From Aquimarina acroporae (GTDB lineage: Bacteria > Bacteroidota > Bacteroidia > Flavobacteriales > Flavobacteriaceae), in NCBI RefSeq assembly GCF_023195925.1, contig NZ_JALPRE010000009.1, positions 186,001 to 250,000 of the forward strand: a DNA stretch of 64,000 nt, given 5' to 3'. Shown here piece after piece: positions 18,075 to 25,827 of the stretch. Numbering within the stretch: position 1 is the stretch's first letter; every line of letters starts with the position of its first letter. The notes below the pieces were generated by a model. It saw only the letters and a list, made by a program, of their open reading frames with translations. It did no database searches and was not told the DNA's origin. The position numbers were made by a program, and so were the translations under genes.

Positions 18075-18227
18075 ATGAAAAATTTAACGAGTACAGAAGT
18101 AAGAGAAATTAATGGTGGAATCGACGGTGTAGCTTTGGCAAATGCTTTAGCTGAAATCCAAAGACAATTGGATGCTATCGATAAGTTAGGAAACATGACA
18201 GGGACTAGTGATGATTACCATAATTAA
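18075..18227 (+). CDS. double-glycine leader peptide (peptide 3)
   Basis: A 50-aa product with a short leader, LTSTEVREINGG, ending in GG at residues 14-15. The 35-residue core (IDGVALANALAEIQRQLDAI...) is amphipathic, probably helical, acidic, and lacks cysteine. It differs from peptides 1 and 2 in core and leader length but keeps the L-S/T-x-E...NGG pattern. The stop codon is only 14 bases before the start of peptide 4 and no terminator lies between, so the two are likely one operon. Function inferred from leader type only. Confidence 0.75.
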   Translation: MKNLTSTEVREINGGIDGVALANALAEIQRQLDAIDKLGNMTGTSDDYHN

Positions 18228-18241
18228 TATATCATATAATT

Positions 18242-18451
18242 ATGAAAGATCTTAAAAAACTAGGAACTCCAATAAGCAGGGAGCAACAAAAGGATATAAA
18301 AGGGGGAGCAAAAAGAATTCCTATCGGAATCGGAATAGATGACGAATGTATGTTCCCATTGGCACCACCACCTCCGGGATGTAACTGGCATCTAGATATG
18401 GAGGCATGTACAGCAAGACTTATATGCTTAGATCTTATAGAACTAAGATAA
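18242..18451 (+). CDS. cysteine-containing double-glycine peptide (peptide 4)
   Basis: A 69-aa product. The leader PISREQQKDIKGG ends in GG at residues 21-22. The 47-residue core carries four cysteines (36, 47, 56, 62) and a PLAPPPPGCNW segment, so two disulfides or other thiol-based rings are possible. It follows peptide 3 by 14 bases. A partner role for peptides 3 and 4 (two-peptide system) is plausible from the operon but not shown. I recognise the leader style from other flavobacterial small peptides but not the core. Confidence 0.8.
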   Translation: MKDLKKLGTPISREQQKDIKGGAKRIPIGIGIDDECMFPLAPPPPGCNWHLDMEACTARLICLDLIELR

Positions 18452-18457
18452 TATTAT

Positions 18458-18490
18458 AAAAAGGCTATCAGCATATTGATAGCCTTTTTA
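18458..18490 (+). terminator. terminator after the peptide 3-4 operon
   Basis: 13-bp perfect stem AAAAAGGCTATCA / TGATAGCCTTTTT with a 6-base loop, seven bases after the stop of peptide 4. Confidence 0.88.
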
Positions 18491-18599
18491 ATTTAAATAA
18501 ATTTCGAACGGGTAAAGCGTGTTTTTTTTACGATTGCGGCGTACGCCTTTAGTGTTCTTAAATATTAATAATTCATATACGGAAATTGGAATAAAAGGC

Positions 18600-18607
18600 T
18601 ATATTTG
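18600..18607 (+). promoter_or_regulatory. -7 promoter element of tRNA-Pro(GGG)
   Basis: TATATTTG matches TAnnTTTG exactly and ends 12 bases before the mature tRNA 5' end. Confidence 0.6.
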
Positions 18608-18619
18608 CTATCCAATTTT

Positions 18620-18694
18620 CGGGTAGTAGCTTAGTCCGGTTAAAGTGCTGGTCTGGGGGACCAGAGATCGGAGGTTCGAATCCTCTCTACCCGA
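18620..18694 (+). tRNA. tRNA-Pro (anticodon GGG)
   Basis: Acceptor stem CGGGTAG / CTACCCG with the C1-G72 pair of tRNA-Pro; anticodon stem CTGGT / ACCAG around CTGGGGG gives GGG; T arm GGAGG-TTCGAAT-CCTCT. Discriminator A at 18694; CCA is not encoded (ACA follows). Confidence 0.96.
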
Positions 18695-18702
18695 CATCTT
18701 TT

Positions 18703-18729
18703 AAACCCCTTTTATACAGGGGTTTTTAC
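18703..18729 (+). terminator. terminator after tRNA-Pro(GGG)
   Basis: 7-bp stem AAACCCC / GGGGTTT with a 9-base loop and following T residues, 9 bases after the tRNA. Confidence 0.7.
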
Positions 18730-18880
18730 ATTTTTATAGCAAAAACAATCAACAATTTTTTAATGTAAATTTTCTGTTCTAAGCCGTTATTGGACATATA
18801 ATAGTAGATTTGTTTGACAAAATGATATGATTGAAGCTAACCATGTTTGAGTTGAGATTTTTGTGATAACTTATTGATTT

Positions 18881-20092
18881 TTAATCCTGTAATTTTTCTA
18901 TGGTTTCTTTATAAACCTTAGTAGTATTGCTTTTTTCGGATAGTGCAATTTTGTAGGCCTTTTCTAAATACGTCTTTGCCATATTTTTTTCTTTATTTTC
19001 TCCGTACGCTAACCCTAAATAATAATTTGCCAAATGAGATGCGGGATAAAGCTCAACCCAATATTTAAATATTTCTATGGCTTCCTTACTTTTATTTCTT
19101 TGCATTAACCTTCTACCTACATTTTTTAGACAACTCATACTGTAAAGCCTATCTGCGTTTGGATAAACTTCAAATCCGTAAGTATCAGATAGATTTTGAT
19201 GAAAAGATAAAATATTGTCTTTGGCGGGTCCTTCTTTTTCAATTAAGTCAATGTAATCGACTATCCATTTTTCTTTTGGGAAAATAAAATCAAAAGCAGT
19301 AATTAACCCTGGTAAAATTACGTCAGTATGCCCTTCACCTTCTATTATTTCCGCTTTTGTATAAATGCTACCATTGTTGAGCTTAGCTAGTTTTTCATTG
19401 AAATCTTTAACGTTTGTATTTATGAAAGACTGTGATTCTGCATCTTTACCTCCAGATACGATATATAAATAACTTTGTTTTGTTTCGAGTTTATTATAAA
19501 GCGTTTCGAGATTTTCAATTAATCGTTCATCTTTTTTATATCCATCTCCAATAATGTTCCCAGCTGCAAAACAGATGTAGGCTTGAAATAAATTAGGCTT
19601 ATGTAATAACGTATGTAAACCAATTATTGATGAAGGGGAAAAACCAACGAAAGTCTTGAAGCTATGTATCCGATACCTTTTTTCTATCAAGGGTAATAGT
19701 TCGAACTCTAAGAATTTTACAAATTCTTCTTGATGATCTCCATAATTATACCTTCTTTTTCGATGGTTACTATACAGATTAGGAGCAAAGTAATTTCTAT
19801 GTTTTTCTCCAGGACTTATAGATATCACTATAGACTCTGGCATGCGTGAAGTATTACTTAATTGGTTTACAACTGCGCTCGTTGTATTAAACAATAAACC
19901 ATCATCTAAAACCAAGATTATTGGGTATTTCTTTGTTGATTTTTCGTATTGGTTTGGTAAAGTTATATTGAGGGTTCTGGTTTCGTTAATGTGCTTTGAA
20001 TCTATAGTCAAATGTTCAACCTTTGTTTGCGCTATAAAACGATAAGATATAAGAAGTAAAAGTATTACTATTTGAAACTTCATTTTTTTCAA
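18881..20092 (-). CDS. secreted esterase (esterase D family) with C-terminal TPR-like region
   Basis: A 403-aa alpha/beta hydrolase with a signal peptide (ends FIAQ). The N-terminal 270 residues match the putative esterase family: KKYPIILVLDDG, the nucleophile elbow GFSPSS (a serine in a GxSxS setting) and a late EGEGHTDVILPG segment carrying the probable catalytic His. The C-terminal 100 residues read like tetratricopeptide repeats (ASHLANYYLGLAYGENKEKNMAKTYLEKAYKIA). Such proteins often act on acyl esters or siderophore esters, but nothing here fixes the substrate. Stands alone on the minus strand beside tRNA-Pro. Confidence 0.85.
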   Translation of the reverse strand: MKKMKFQIVILLLLISYRFIAQTKVEHLTIDSKHINETRTLNITLPNQYEKSTKKYPIILVLDDGLLFNTTSAVVNQLSNTSRMPESIVISISPGEKHRNYFAPNLYSNHRKRRYNYGDHQEEFVKFLEFELLPLIEKRYRIHSFKTFVGFSPSSIIGLHTLLHKPNLFQAYICFAAGNIIGDGYKKDERLIENLETLYNKLETKQSYLYIVSGGKDAESQSFINTNVKDFNEKLAKLNNGSIYTKAEIIEGEGHTDVILPGLITAFDFIFPKEKWIVDYIDLIEKEGPAKDNILSFHQNLSDTYGFEVYPNADRLYSMSCLKNVGRRLMQRNKSKEAIEIFKYWVELYPASHLANYYLGLAYGENKEKNMAKTYLEKAYKIALSEKSNTTKVYKETIEKLQD

Positions 20093-20131
20093 ATTTTATT
20101 GATGATAAATCGCAATTTTTAATTCAATTAT

Positions 20132-20572
20132 TCAATCTTTACCCAATACATAGGTTTTGAAAACATATTTCCATGGCATGAAAATAATTGGAATAAAAAT
20201 TAAGATAAATATTTGTGACCAATCTTCGGCTTCGCTGCTAGCCAAAGTTCCGTTTTTCCATAACGGATATGCTACAAATACTAGCCATAATCCCTTATAA
20301 AAAATCATAAAAAGCATTATCGGTAACATTCTAAGTGTATGAACAATTCCTAAACCAGAGAGTGTAGTATATGCTGCGATTGCACACCATGTAACTGCAA
20401 TTTCTGGATTCCATTCGCCTTCATGAGTAATTAATTCTGTCCAAGCATCTTTGGCTGCAAATAGGAACATCAGTAAAAAGAATAGCTTAAGAACATAAAG
20501 TTTTAAGGGCCAAATGCTTTTGTATTTATCTGATGGCCGAAATAGAAATTTGATAAGATAAGGTAATTTCAT
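20132..20572 (-). CDS. small integral membrane protein of unknown function
   Basis: A 146-aa protein with about four hydrophobic segments (near residues 24-42, 60-78, 83-103 and 117-138) and a basic N-terminus. I do not recognise the family. It starts 73 bp downstream of the Crp-like regulator gene and ends 39 bp before the esterase gene, all on the minus strand, so the three may be co-transcribed. Confidence 0.7.
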   Translation of the reverse strand: MKLPYLIKFLFRPSDKYKSIWPLKLYVLKLFFLLMFLFAAKDAWTELITHEGEWNPEIAVTWCAIAAYTTLSGLGIVHTLRMLPIMLFMIFYKGLWLVFVAYPLWKNGTLASSEAEDWSQIFILIFIPIIFMPWKYVFKTYVLGKD

Positions 20573-20645
20573 AAGGATTAATTGTATTGGAACAAATATC
20601 TATTTTTACCAAACCGTTACACTTCACATTTGTGAAGAAATCGAA

Positions 20646-21263
20646 TTATGACAACTCCTGTCTAATTCTGCTTAAACTTCCAGGGTTTAATCCCAAGTAA
20701 GAAGCTATATAAATCAAAGGGACATTTTTTACAATAGCAGGATGCGCTTTCATAAGTTTAATATATCGTTCTTTTCCTGTTAATGTGGTTAAATCTATTA
20801 TTCTTTGTTTGCTTGATTGTAGATAGAAATGAAGTACTTTTTCTGTATATTCTTGAGAAGTCAAACCAATATGAGAAGCTTTTTCAACATTTTTTTTACT
20901 TATGCGAAGCAACTCACAATCTGTTATACAATGTAAATTCTCATTTGAGACGCTTTGATTTATAAAATGATAGTAAGAAGTAAAAAAACGAGGGCCGCTA
21001 TTGATATCTGTAGTTACTTCGTTTCCATTTTCGTCGTGATGAAAATTTCGCATATGCCCGGAAACAATAAAATTATGATATTTATGAATGGTTCCTTCAC
21101 TTTCAAGAATGGTTCCTTTTTTTACAAAAACAGGTTCAAATATTTCTTTGCAATGTTCTTGATCACTTTCTGGAATTTCAACGAGATGCCTTACATAATC
21201 AAAGAAAATTTGAAAAAGATGAGAAATCTGTTTTTCTGTCTTGATGATTTTATAATTTTTCAT
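20646..21263 (-). CDS. Crp/Fnr-family transcriptional regulator
   Basis: A 205-aa regulator with a cyclic-nucleotide-binding-like beta roll at about residues 40-135 (FVKKGTILESEGTIHKYHNFIVSGHMRNFH) and a C-terminal winged helix (IYIASYLGLNPGSLSRIRQELS). The ligand-binding arginine/serine motif of true CRP is not seen, and there are no FNR-type cysteines at the N-terminus, so the signal is unknown. This subfamily is common in Bacteroidota, usually beside the small gene set it controls; here the membrane protein and esterase genes follow. Confidence 0.87.
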   Translation of the reverse strand: MKNYKIIKTEKQISHLFQIFFDYVRHLVEIPESDQEHCKEIFEPVFVKKGTILESEGTIHKYHNFIVSGHMRNFHHDENGNEVTTDINSGPRFFTSYYHFINQSVSNENLHCITDCELLRISKKNVEKASHIGLTSQEYTEKVLHFYLQSSKQRIIDLTTLTGKERYIKLMKAHPAIVKNVPLIYIASYLGLNPGSLSRIRQELS

Positions 21264-21359
21264 TCAAACTCAATTCTATACATTAATTGTTTTCCCTTGT
21301 TCTAAGGAACATTCAGTTTTATGATGAATTATTGATCCTATATTATTAGTACTACTTTT

Positions 21360-21806
21360 TTACTCATCCAATAGTCGTCTATGATAATTAATTTGGCCTA
21401 AGTGGTAAGTCAAATGTTTTAGTAAATGTACCAGTAAATATTCATTCGCTTCAGCTTTAGAAAACTTTAATATTGGGTAATTGTTTCTCAACTCATCATC
21501 AGAAATAGAAAGGAGCGATTTTTTTATCATTTCTTTAGTTTCATGTATACCGTCTATCAAGGTAGTTCTAGAAACATTTTTTTGAGAAAATTCGAGTTCT
21601 CTATTTCTTATATAGCCTGTTTTTCCAATTTCCTTACCAATATAGGTATGTAAGTTGCCAATGAGATGCAGGCTCAAATTTCCTGCAGAATTGGAGACGT
21701 TTTTGTCTATTCGCCAAATGTTTTCTTCATTCTTGTAGAGCTCTAATTCTGTAATTAGAGTATTTAGTTCATTTTCAAAAAATGTTATTAATTCATTTGT
21801 AGTCAT
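21360..21806 (-). CDS. DinB-like four-helix protein (DUF1572 type)
   Basis: A 148-aa helical protein. Features of the DinB/YfiT fold are present: SLHLIGNLHTYIGKEIG in the middle and a C-terminal LLVHLLKHLTYHLGQINYHRR, with the spaced histidines that bind a metal in this superfamily. Bacteroidota have many such proteins; some are thiol-S-transferases, most are untested. No cofactor genes nearby. The upstream 440 bases hold no gene. Confidence 0.8.
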   Translation of the reverse strand: MTTNELITFFENELNTLITELELYKNEENIWRIDKNVSNSAGNLSLHLIGNLHTYIGKEIGKTGYIRNRELEFSQKNVSRTTLIDGIHETKEMIKKSLLSISDDELRNNYPILKFSKAEANEYLLVHLLKHLTYHLGQINYHRRLLDE

Positions 21807-22248
21807 ATATAAGATCTTTCAATATTCTAATATTACTTTTTTTATTTGCTTAATCCTATTAGGGATTTGTGAATTTCTACTAAAATTTATTGCTAAAACT
21901 ATGGTCGAATTAAGTGAAATTTTTTAAAAAACGTACAGTCTTCTCCTTGTAATTATTTGTTAATTAAAGTTAGTATTTTTCTTATTAATGAAAAGTTCTA
22001 TCCTTTTTGAAGATTCGATAGCGTAGTGAAGAATTCTTTTGTTATGAAATCGATTAGGTTGTCAAAAATGCTTATTCCCACAACGTCTGCAACATTAGAT
22101 GTTTAATATATTTGAAAACGCTACAATAATAGTGGGTAAGGAGTAATACTCCGTTGGAAACATTACAATGAATTCTGTTACCCTTACTGAGCTTGTCGAC
22201 CTAAGAAATTAAGTCGTAATAAGCTATGCGTGTTGTTAAGCACTGGTT
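21807..22248. other. gene-free 442-bp stretch with attC-like folded sequence
   Basis: No credible gene on either strand. Between 22066 and 22243 the sequence is rich in nested complementary segments: CACAACGTC at 22078 against GCGTGTTGT at 22228 (bulged pairing), GGGTAA at 22134 against TTACCC downstream, and GGAGT-AAT-ACTCC at 22140-22152. On the minus strand it begins GCTTAAC six bases after the stop of the NAT gene and ends ACGTTGTGGGAAT, reminiscent of an integron attC site. See findings. Confidence 0.35.
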
Positions 22249-23007
22249 TTATATTTTTACTTTGAATTTAGCCCAAAGTTCCTGTTTAAATTCCGTTTCA
22301 TTTTTCAACAATAATTCTGTTGTCAAGTCAAGTTCTTTTACTTTCAATGTATTTCCCGTAATTGTTATTCGACCATTTTCAGTAGGTAGTGAAATTAGAC
22401 GTTTCCTTGTGAAATGAGAATTCGGACTGGTTTGATGATACTTACACATCTCTTTAAACTCCTTAAATTCTCTTTTTTGGGTTTTAAAAATGTATTCTGG
22501 TGTTTCCTTGTCGTTTTCAATTTTGTTCACCTGCAAATATCCATTTTCGTATTTGTCAATTTTGTAATTCCCTCTTTTGTCTTTTTGGATAGTTTCAAAT
22601 TGCAATCTTAACGGTTCAAATGTAAATTCCCCAAACCCAACGTCTGTTAAGTATTCGGAACCATCAATTTTTACAAGTATTGCTAAGTGGTCATATTCTT
22701 TTCCGTAGCCGTTGTCCTGGTCAAAAACTCGTGCTGAAATTATTTTTGCATCAAACCCAATTGTATGTAGTAATTCATAAAATAACCCATTCAATTCATA
22801 GCAAAATCCACCTCGATTGTGATTCACCACTTTATTAAAAATCCTATCAATAGATAGTTCGATTGGGATAGTATTGTGAATGTCTAAATTCTCAAATGGT
22901 ACATTTAAAAGATGATGCCGTTGAAGTTCTTTTAAGGTATTCAAATTTAGTTCAAGACTCCCAGAATAATTAATTCGTTGAAGGTATTTTTCTGTATTAA
23001 AGCTCAT
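22249..23007 (-). CDS. arylamine N-acetyltransferase
   Basis: Transfers acetyl from acetyl-CoA to arylamines or hydrazines. The catalytic triad is present in the family's motifs: Cys in NRGGFCYELN, His in YDHLAIL and Asp in LTDVGFGEF (residues 72, 110 and 125 counted from the ATG at 23016). I prefer the ATG at 23007 (MSFNTEKYL), which fits family length (252 aa); the upstream ATG adds three residues. Codon use is unlike the neighbours, with GAC and AAC favoured over GAT and AAT, suggesting acquisition. An attC-like sequence follows the stop codon. Confidence 0.92.
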   Translation of the reverse strand: MSFNTEKYLQRINYSGSLELNLNTLKELQRHHLLNVPFENLDIHNTIPIELSIDRIFNKVVNHNRGGFCYELNGLFYELLHTIGFDAKIISARVFDQDNGYGKEYDHLAILVKIDGSEYLTDVGFGEFTFEPLRLQFETIQKDKRGNYKIDKYENGYLQVNKIENDKETPEYIFKTQKREFKEFKEMCKYHQTSPNSHFTRKRLISLPTENGRITITGNTLKVKELDLTTELLLKNETEFKQELWAKFKVKI

Positions 23008-23066
23008 TTTGATCAATTTCGGGCTAGTGTTTCGTGTAAATGTAATGTAGTTGTATGAGAATTGTG

Positions 23067-23432
23067 TTATTCTTTGATATTATCCTGATCTATAAGTTCA
23101 TGTCTGTTTTTTAACCCCCAATCATTCAATTCATTTATTATTTTATTTAAGCTTTTTCCCAGTTCTGTTAAACTGTATTCAACTCTAGGGGGTACTTCGG
23201 CATATACTTTTCTATGAATAATCCCATCGGCTTCTAATTCTCTAAGGCTATCGGTTAGCATTTTTTTACTAATATTATTGATATGTCGATGCATCACCCC
23301 AAAGCGATTAATGTTTAAATAGAGTGCATAAATAATTCTGATTTTCCATTTTCCGCCGATAACCGACATCGTTGTTTTAACTCCACAAGGCAGTTCATCG
23401 ATAAGATTTTTATTTTCTTCTATTTTTTTCAT
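23067..23432 (-). CDS. HxlR-family transcriptional regulator
   Basis: A 121-aa winged-helix regulator with family motifs CGVKTTMSVIGGKWKIRIIYAL, RFGVMHRHINNISKKMLTDSLRELEADGIIHR and VPPRVEYSLTELGKSL. The single cysteine at the usual HxlR/YodB position (about residue 17) is retained; in relatives it senses quinones or diamide. It is transcribed away from a quinone-oxidoreductase-like gene, with a TACT-N7-AGTA repeat between them, so it probably represses that gene and responds to electrophiles (inference). Confidence 0.9.
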   Translation of the reverse strand: MKKIEENKNLIDELPCGVKTTMSVIGGKWKIRIIYALYLNINRFGVMHRHINNISKKMLTDSLRELEADGIIHRKVYAEVPPRVEYSLTELGKSLNKIINELNDWGLKNRHELIDQDNIKE

Positions 23433-23494
23433 GATTTAATTAGCTGTTTTACAGAAATAGTAACTTTTTAGTGACTAGATTACAAAAATATGAC

Positions 23495-23509
23495 TACTTG
23501 ACAAAAGTA
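23495..23509. promoter_or_regulatory. probable HxlR operator overlapping the -33 box
   Basis: TACTTGACAAAAGTA has the TACT-N7-AGTA symmetry described for YodB-type HxlR regulators. It contains TTG (23498-23500), which stands 20 bases before a perfect -7 box TAAATTTG (23521-23528), so binding would cover the -33 element. Confidence 0.6.
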
Positions 23510-23520
23510 AACTATTGAAA

Positions 23521-23528
23521 TAAATTTG
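23521..23528 (+). promoter_or_regulatory. -7 promoter element of the oxidoreductase gene
   Basis: TAAATTTG is an exact TAnnTTTG match, 30 bases before the start codon, with TTG at a 20-base spacing upstream. Confidence 0.6.
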
Positions 23529-23558
23529 TAACGAAATAATTTAAAAAATGGTGAAATT

Positions 23559-24560
23559 ATGATTACAAATAGTGCCAAAATAGTCCGTTTTCATACGACT
23601 GGAAATGCAGATGTGTTAAAAATTGAACAAGTATCTATTCCCAGTCCTACAAAGGATGAAATCACAATAAAAGTAAATGCGATTGGACTTAATCGCGCAG
23701 AGGTTATGTTTAGGGAAGGTCAGTATTTAGAATCTCCGGTATTTCCTTCTCGTATTGGCTACGAGGTAAGCGGAGTTATTGAAGCCGTTGGGGAAAATGT
23801 CACCTCATTTAAAGTTGGAGAAACAGTAAGTACTATTCCTGCTTTTTCAATTGGAAAATATGGGGTCTATGGCGAATTTGCTACTGTTCCTGAACATGCT
23901 GTTACTACATATCCGAACAATTTAACTCCAGAAGAAGGAACATCTATATGGATGGCGTATTTAACGGCATATGGAGCAATTGTTGAACTGGCAAAAACTA
24001 AGTCAAAGGATTTTGTATTAGTTACTGCTTCTAGTAGTAGTGTAGGTTTGGCGTCTATTCAAATTGCAAAGACCGAAGGAGCAGTAGTCATTGCTACTAC
24101 CAGAACTTTAGAAAAGAAACAATTTCTTCTCGATTCGGGAGCAGACCATGTAATAGTAACTAATGATGAAAATTTAGAGGATAGAGTAAATGAAATTACC
24201 GAAATGAAAGGAGTAAACATGGTATTTGATCCTGTTGGAGGTAGTTATATCGAAACTCTTGCAAATATTACAGCTACAAACGGAATTATAATAGAATACG
24301 GGGCATTAGCTCTAGAACCAACTCCATACCCATTATTTATAGCGTTACAAAAAGGTCTTAATATTAGAGGATATACCCTTTTTGAAATCACTAAAGATTC
24401 AGAAAAACTTTCTCGAGGAAAAGACTATCTGTTCAAAAAGTTTAGCGCAGGTTCTTTAAAGCCAATTATAGATAGTACGTTTTCTTTTGATAAAATTGTA
24501 GAGGCTCATAAGTACATGGAATCCAATCTTCAGAAAGGAAAAATTGTAGTAACTATATAG
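23559..24560 (+). CDS. NADPH:quinone oxidoreductase-like protein (zinc-free MDR family)
   Basis: A 333-aa medium-chain dehydrogenase/reductase. The N-terminal half has NEITIKVNAIGLNRAE-like strands and PSRIGYEVSGVIEAVGENV; the Rossmann part shows VTASSSSVGLASIQIAK (a variant of the AAGGVG nucleotide motif) and KGVNMVFDPVGG. The catalytic and structural zinc ligands of alcohol dehydrogenases are missing, which points to quinone or enone reduction. Divergent from an HxlR regulator with an operator-like repeat over the promoter. A bidirectional terminator follows. Confidence 0.9.
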   Translation: MITNSAKIVRFHTTGNADVLKIEQVSIPSPTKDEITIKVNAIGLNRAEVMFREGQYLESPVFPSRIGYEVSGVIEAVGENVTSFKVGETVSTIPAFSIGKYGVYGEFATVPEHAVTTYPNNLTPEEGTSIWMAYLTAYGAIVELAKTKSKDFVLVTASSSSVGLASIQIAKTEGAVVIATTRTLEKKQFLLDSGADHVIVTNDENLEDRVNEITEMKGVNMVFDPVGGSYIETLANITATNGIIIEYGALALEPTPYPLFIALQKGLNIRGYTLFEITKDSEKLSRGKDYLFKKFSAGSLKPIIDSTFSFDKIVEAHKYMESNLQKGKIVVTI

Positions 24561-24579
24561 TTGTTGCAAAGAATTAGTA

Positions 24580-24618
24580 AAAGACAAAAAGTATCTCGTG
24601 GGATATTTTTTGTCTTTT
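24580..24618. terminator. bidirectional terminator between convergent genes
   Basis: Arms AAAAGACAAAAAGTATC and GGATATTTTTTGTCTTTT pair around TCGTG; T runs on both strands serve the oxidoreductase gene (plus) and the propeller lipoprotein (minus). Confidence 0.75.
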
Positions 24619-25668
24619 TTATCTCCAAGGTCCATTTGTGCCTACATTTTTTACATCTCCATTTTTGTCAATTTTGTAAAGTCCCCCTGCACAGCCCAAC
24701 CAAACATTTTCTGAGTTGTCTTTTAAAAAACTCATAGTTGATGTAGGAACTTTATAATTCACGAATTCATCGTTTGTATAATTATATACACCGTTATTTG
24801 TTGAACTAATCCACAAATCGTTTGAGTTGTCTTTGTAAATCGCAAAAACGTCACTTTTGTTTAATCCATCAATATTTGGGAAATGAGTAAATTGTTTGCC
24901 ATCGTACTTATTTAGTCCACCTTCGCCAATTCGTTTACTTGTGTCGAGATTGTCTTTTTCTGCTACTCTCGTTCCAATCCAAATATTTCCTTCTTGGTCA
25001 TCCGCAATTGACTGAACATTATTTGAGCTCAAACCCTCTTTTGTAGTGAAATGAACAAATGATTTACCATCAAACTTACTCGCTCCGTAGCCATCTCTCC
25101 CAAACCAAATATTTCCTTTTGAATCTTCTGTAATTGAGGTTATCCAATCTTTGGTATCTTTATTAATTTTGGTTTCTATTTTAGGGTAAGGAATTGGAAA
25201 ATTATTAAAATGCGTTCCATCAAACGTGCAAACTCCACCCCAAGTTCCAATCCAAAAAACTCCTTTGCTGTCAATAAATAAATAGCTAATTACATTGTTA
25301 CAAAGACCATCTTTTTTTGTATAGTTGGTAAATACTTTTCCGTCAAATTTCGATACCCCGGAACCTGTTCCGAACCACAAGTTTCCCAAATCATCTTCAA
25401 TAATGTTTGTTATCCGGTTACTTGGTAATCCGTTTTTTATAGTCAAATATGTTAACTTGTTTCCGTCATATTTAGCAACTCCTTTTTCTAGTGTTCCAAA
25501 CCAAAGATTCCCTTTAGAATCTTGAAATGTATCTACAACATATTCTCCAATTTGAGAAATGTTATTTTGATTAGTTTGATCTTCGATTTCGGTAGTTTTT
25601 GCCTTCTTTCCTTGGGAATTGCAAGAAGCTGATAAAATTGTCAATAATGTTAGAAGTATAATTTTCAT
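24619..25668 (-). CDS. two-component-regulator-type propeller lipoprotein
   Basis: A 349-aa protein with an SPII signal (lipobox LSASC) and about seven repeats of the reg_prop type, each with GNLWFGTxxGVxKFDG and GLxSNxVxxI signatures. These repeats form beta propellers and are best known as sensor domains of hybrid two-component systems in Bacteroidota, but this protein stops after the propeller and has no kinase or membrane helix. A stand-alone surface or periplasmic ligand-binding role is likely; ligand unknown. Confidence 0.85.
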   Translation of the reverse strand: MKIILLTLLTILSASCNSQGKKAKTTEIEDQTNQNNISQIGEYVVDTFQDSKGNLWFGTLEKGVAKYDGNKLTYLTIKNGLPSNRITNIIEDDLGNLWFGTGSGVSKFDGKVFTNYTKKDGLCNNVISYLFIDSKGVFWIGTWGGVCTFDGTHFNNFPIPYPKIETKINKDTKDWITSITEDSKGNIWFGRDGYGASKFDGKSFVHFTTKEGLSSNNVQSIADDQEGNIWIGTRVAEKDNLDTSKRIGEGGLNKYDGKQFTHFPNIDGLNKSDVFAIYKDNSNDLWISSTNNGVYNYTNDEFVNYKVPTSTMSFLKDNSENVWLGCAGGLYKIDKNGDVKNVGTNGPWR

Positions 25669-25827
25669 TTTGAGGTTTTAATATTATATGACTTTCGGCT
25701 TCAATATGTAGTTACCAGTAACTATATAATCCCAAGATAAAAATAAAAGTTACTTGTTCATATTATGCCAAAGGAATTAATCTATTAGACATATATAAGT
25801 TTCTGTAGTTTAATGTTTTTTAGGATT

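Noticed and set aside
18538..18547. Perfect 10-bp palindrome GGCGTACGCC
   Set aside because: Short, single, and placed between a terminator and the tRNA promoter with no partner site; could arise by chance.
20955..21305. Plus-strand frame of 116 codons
   Set aside because: Antisense of the Crp-like regulator with no recognisable motif.
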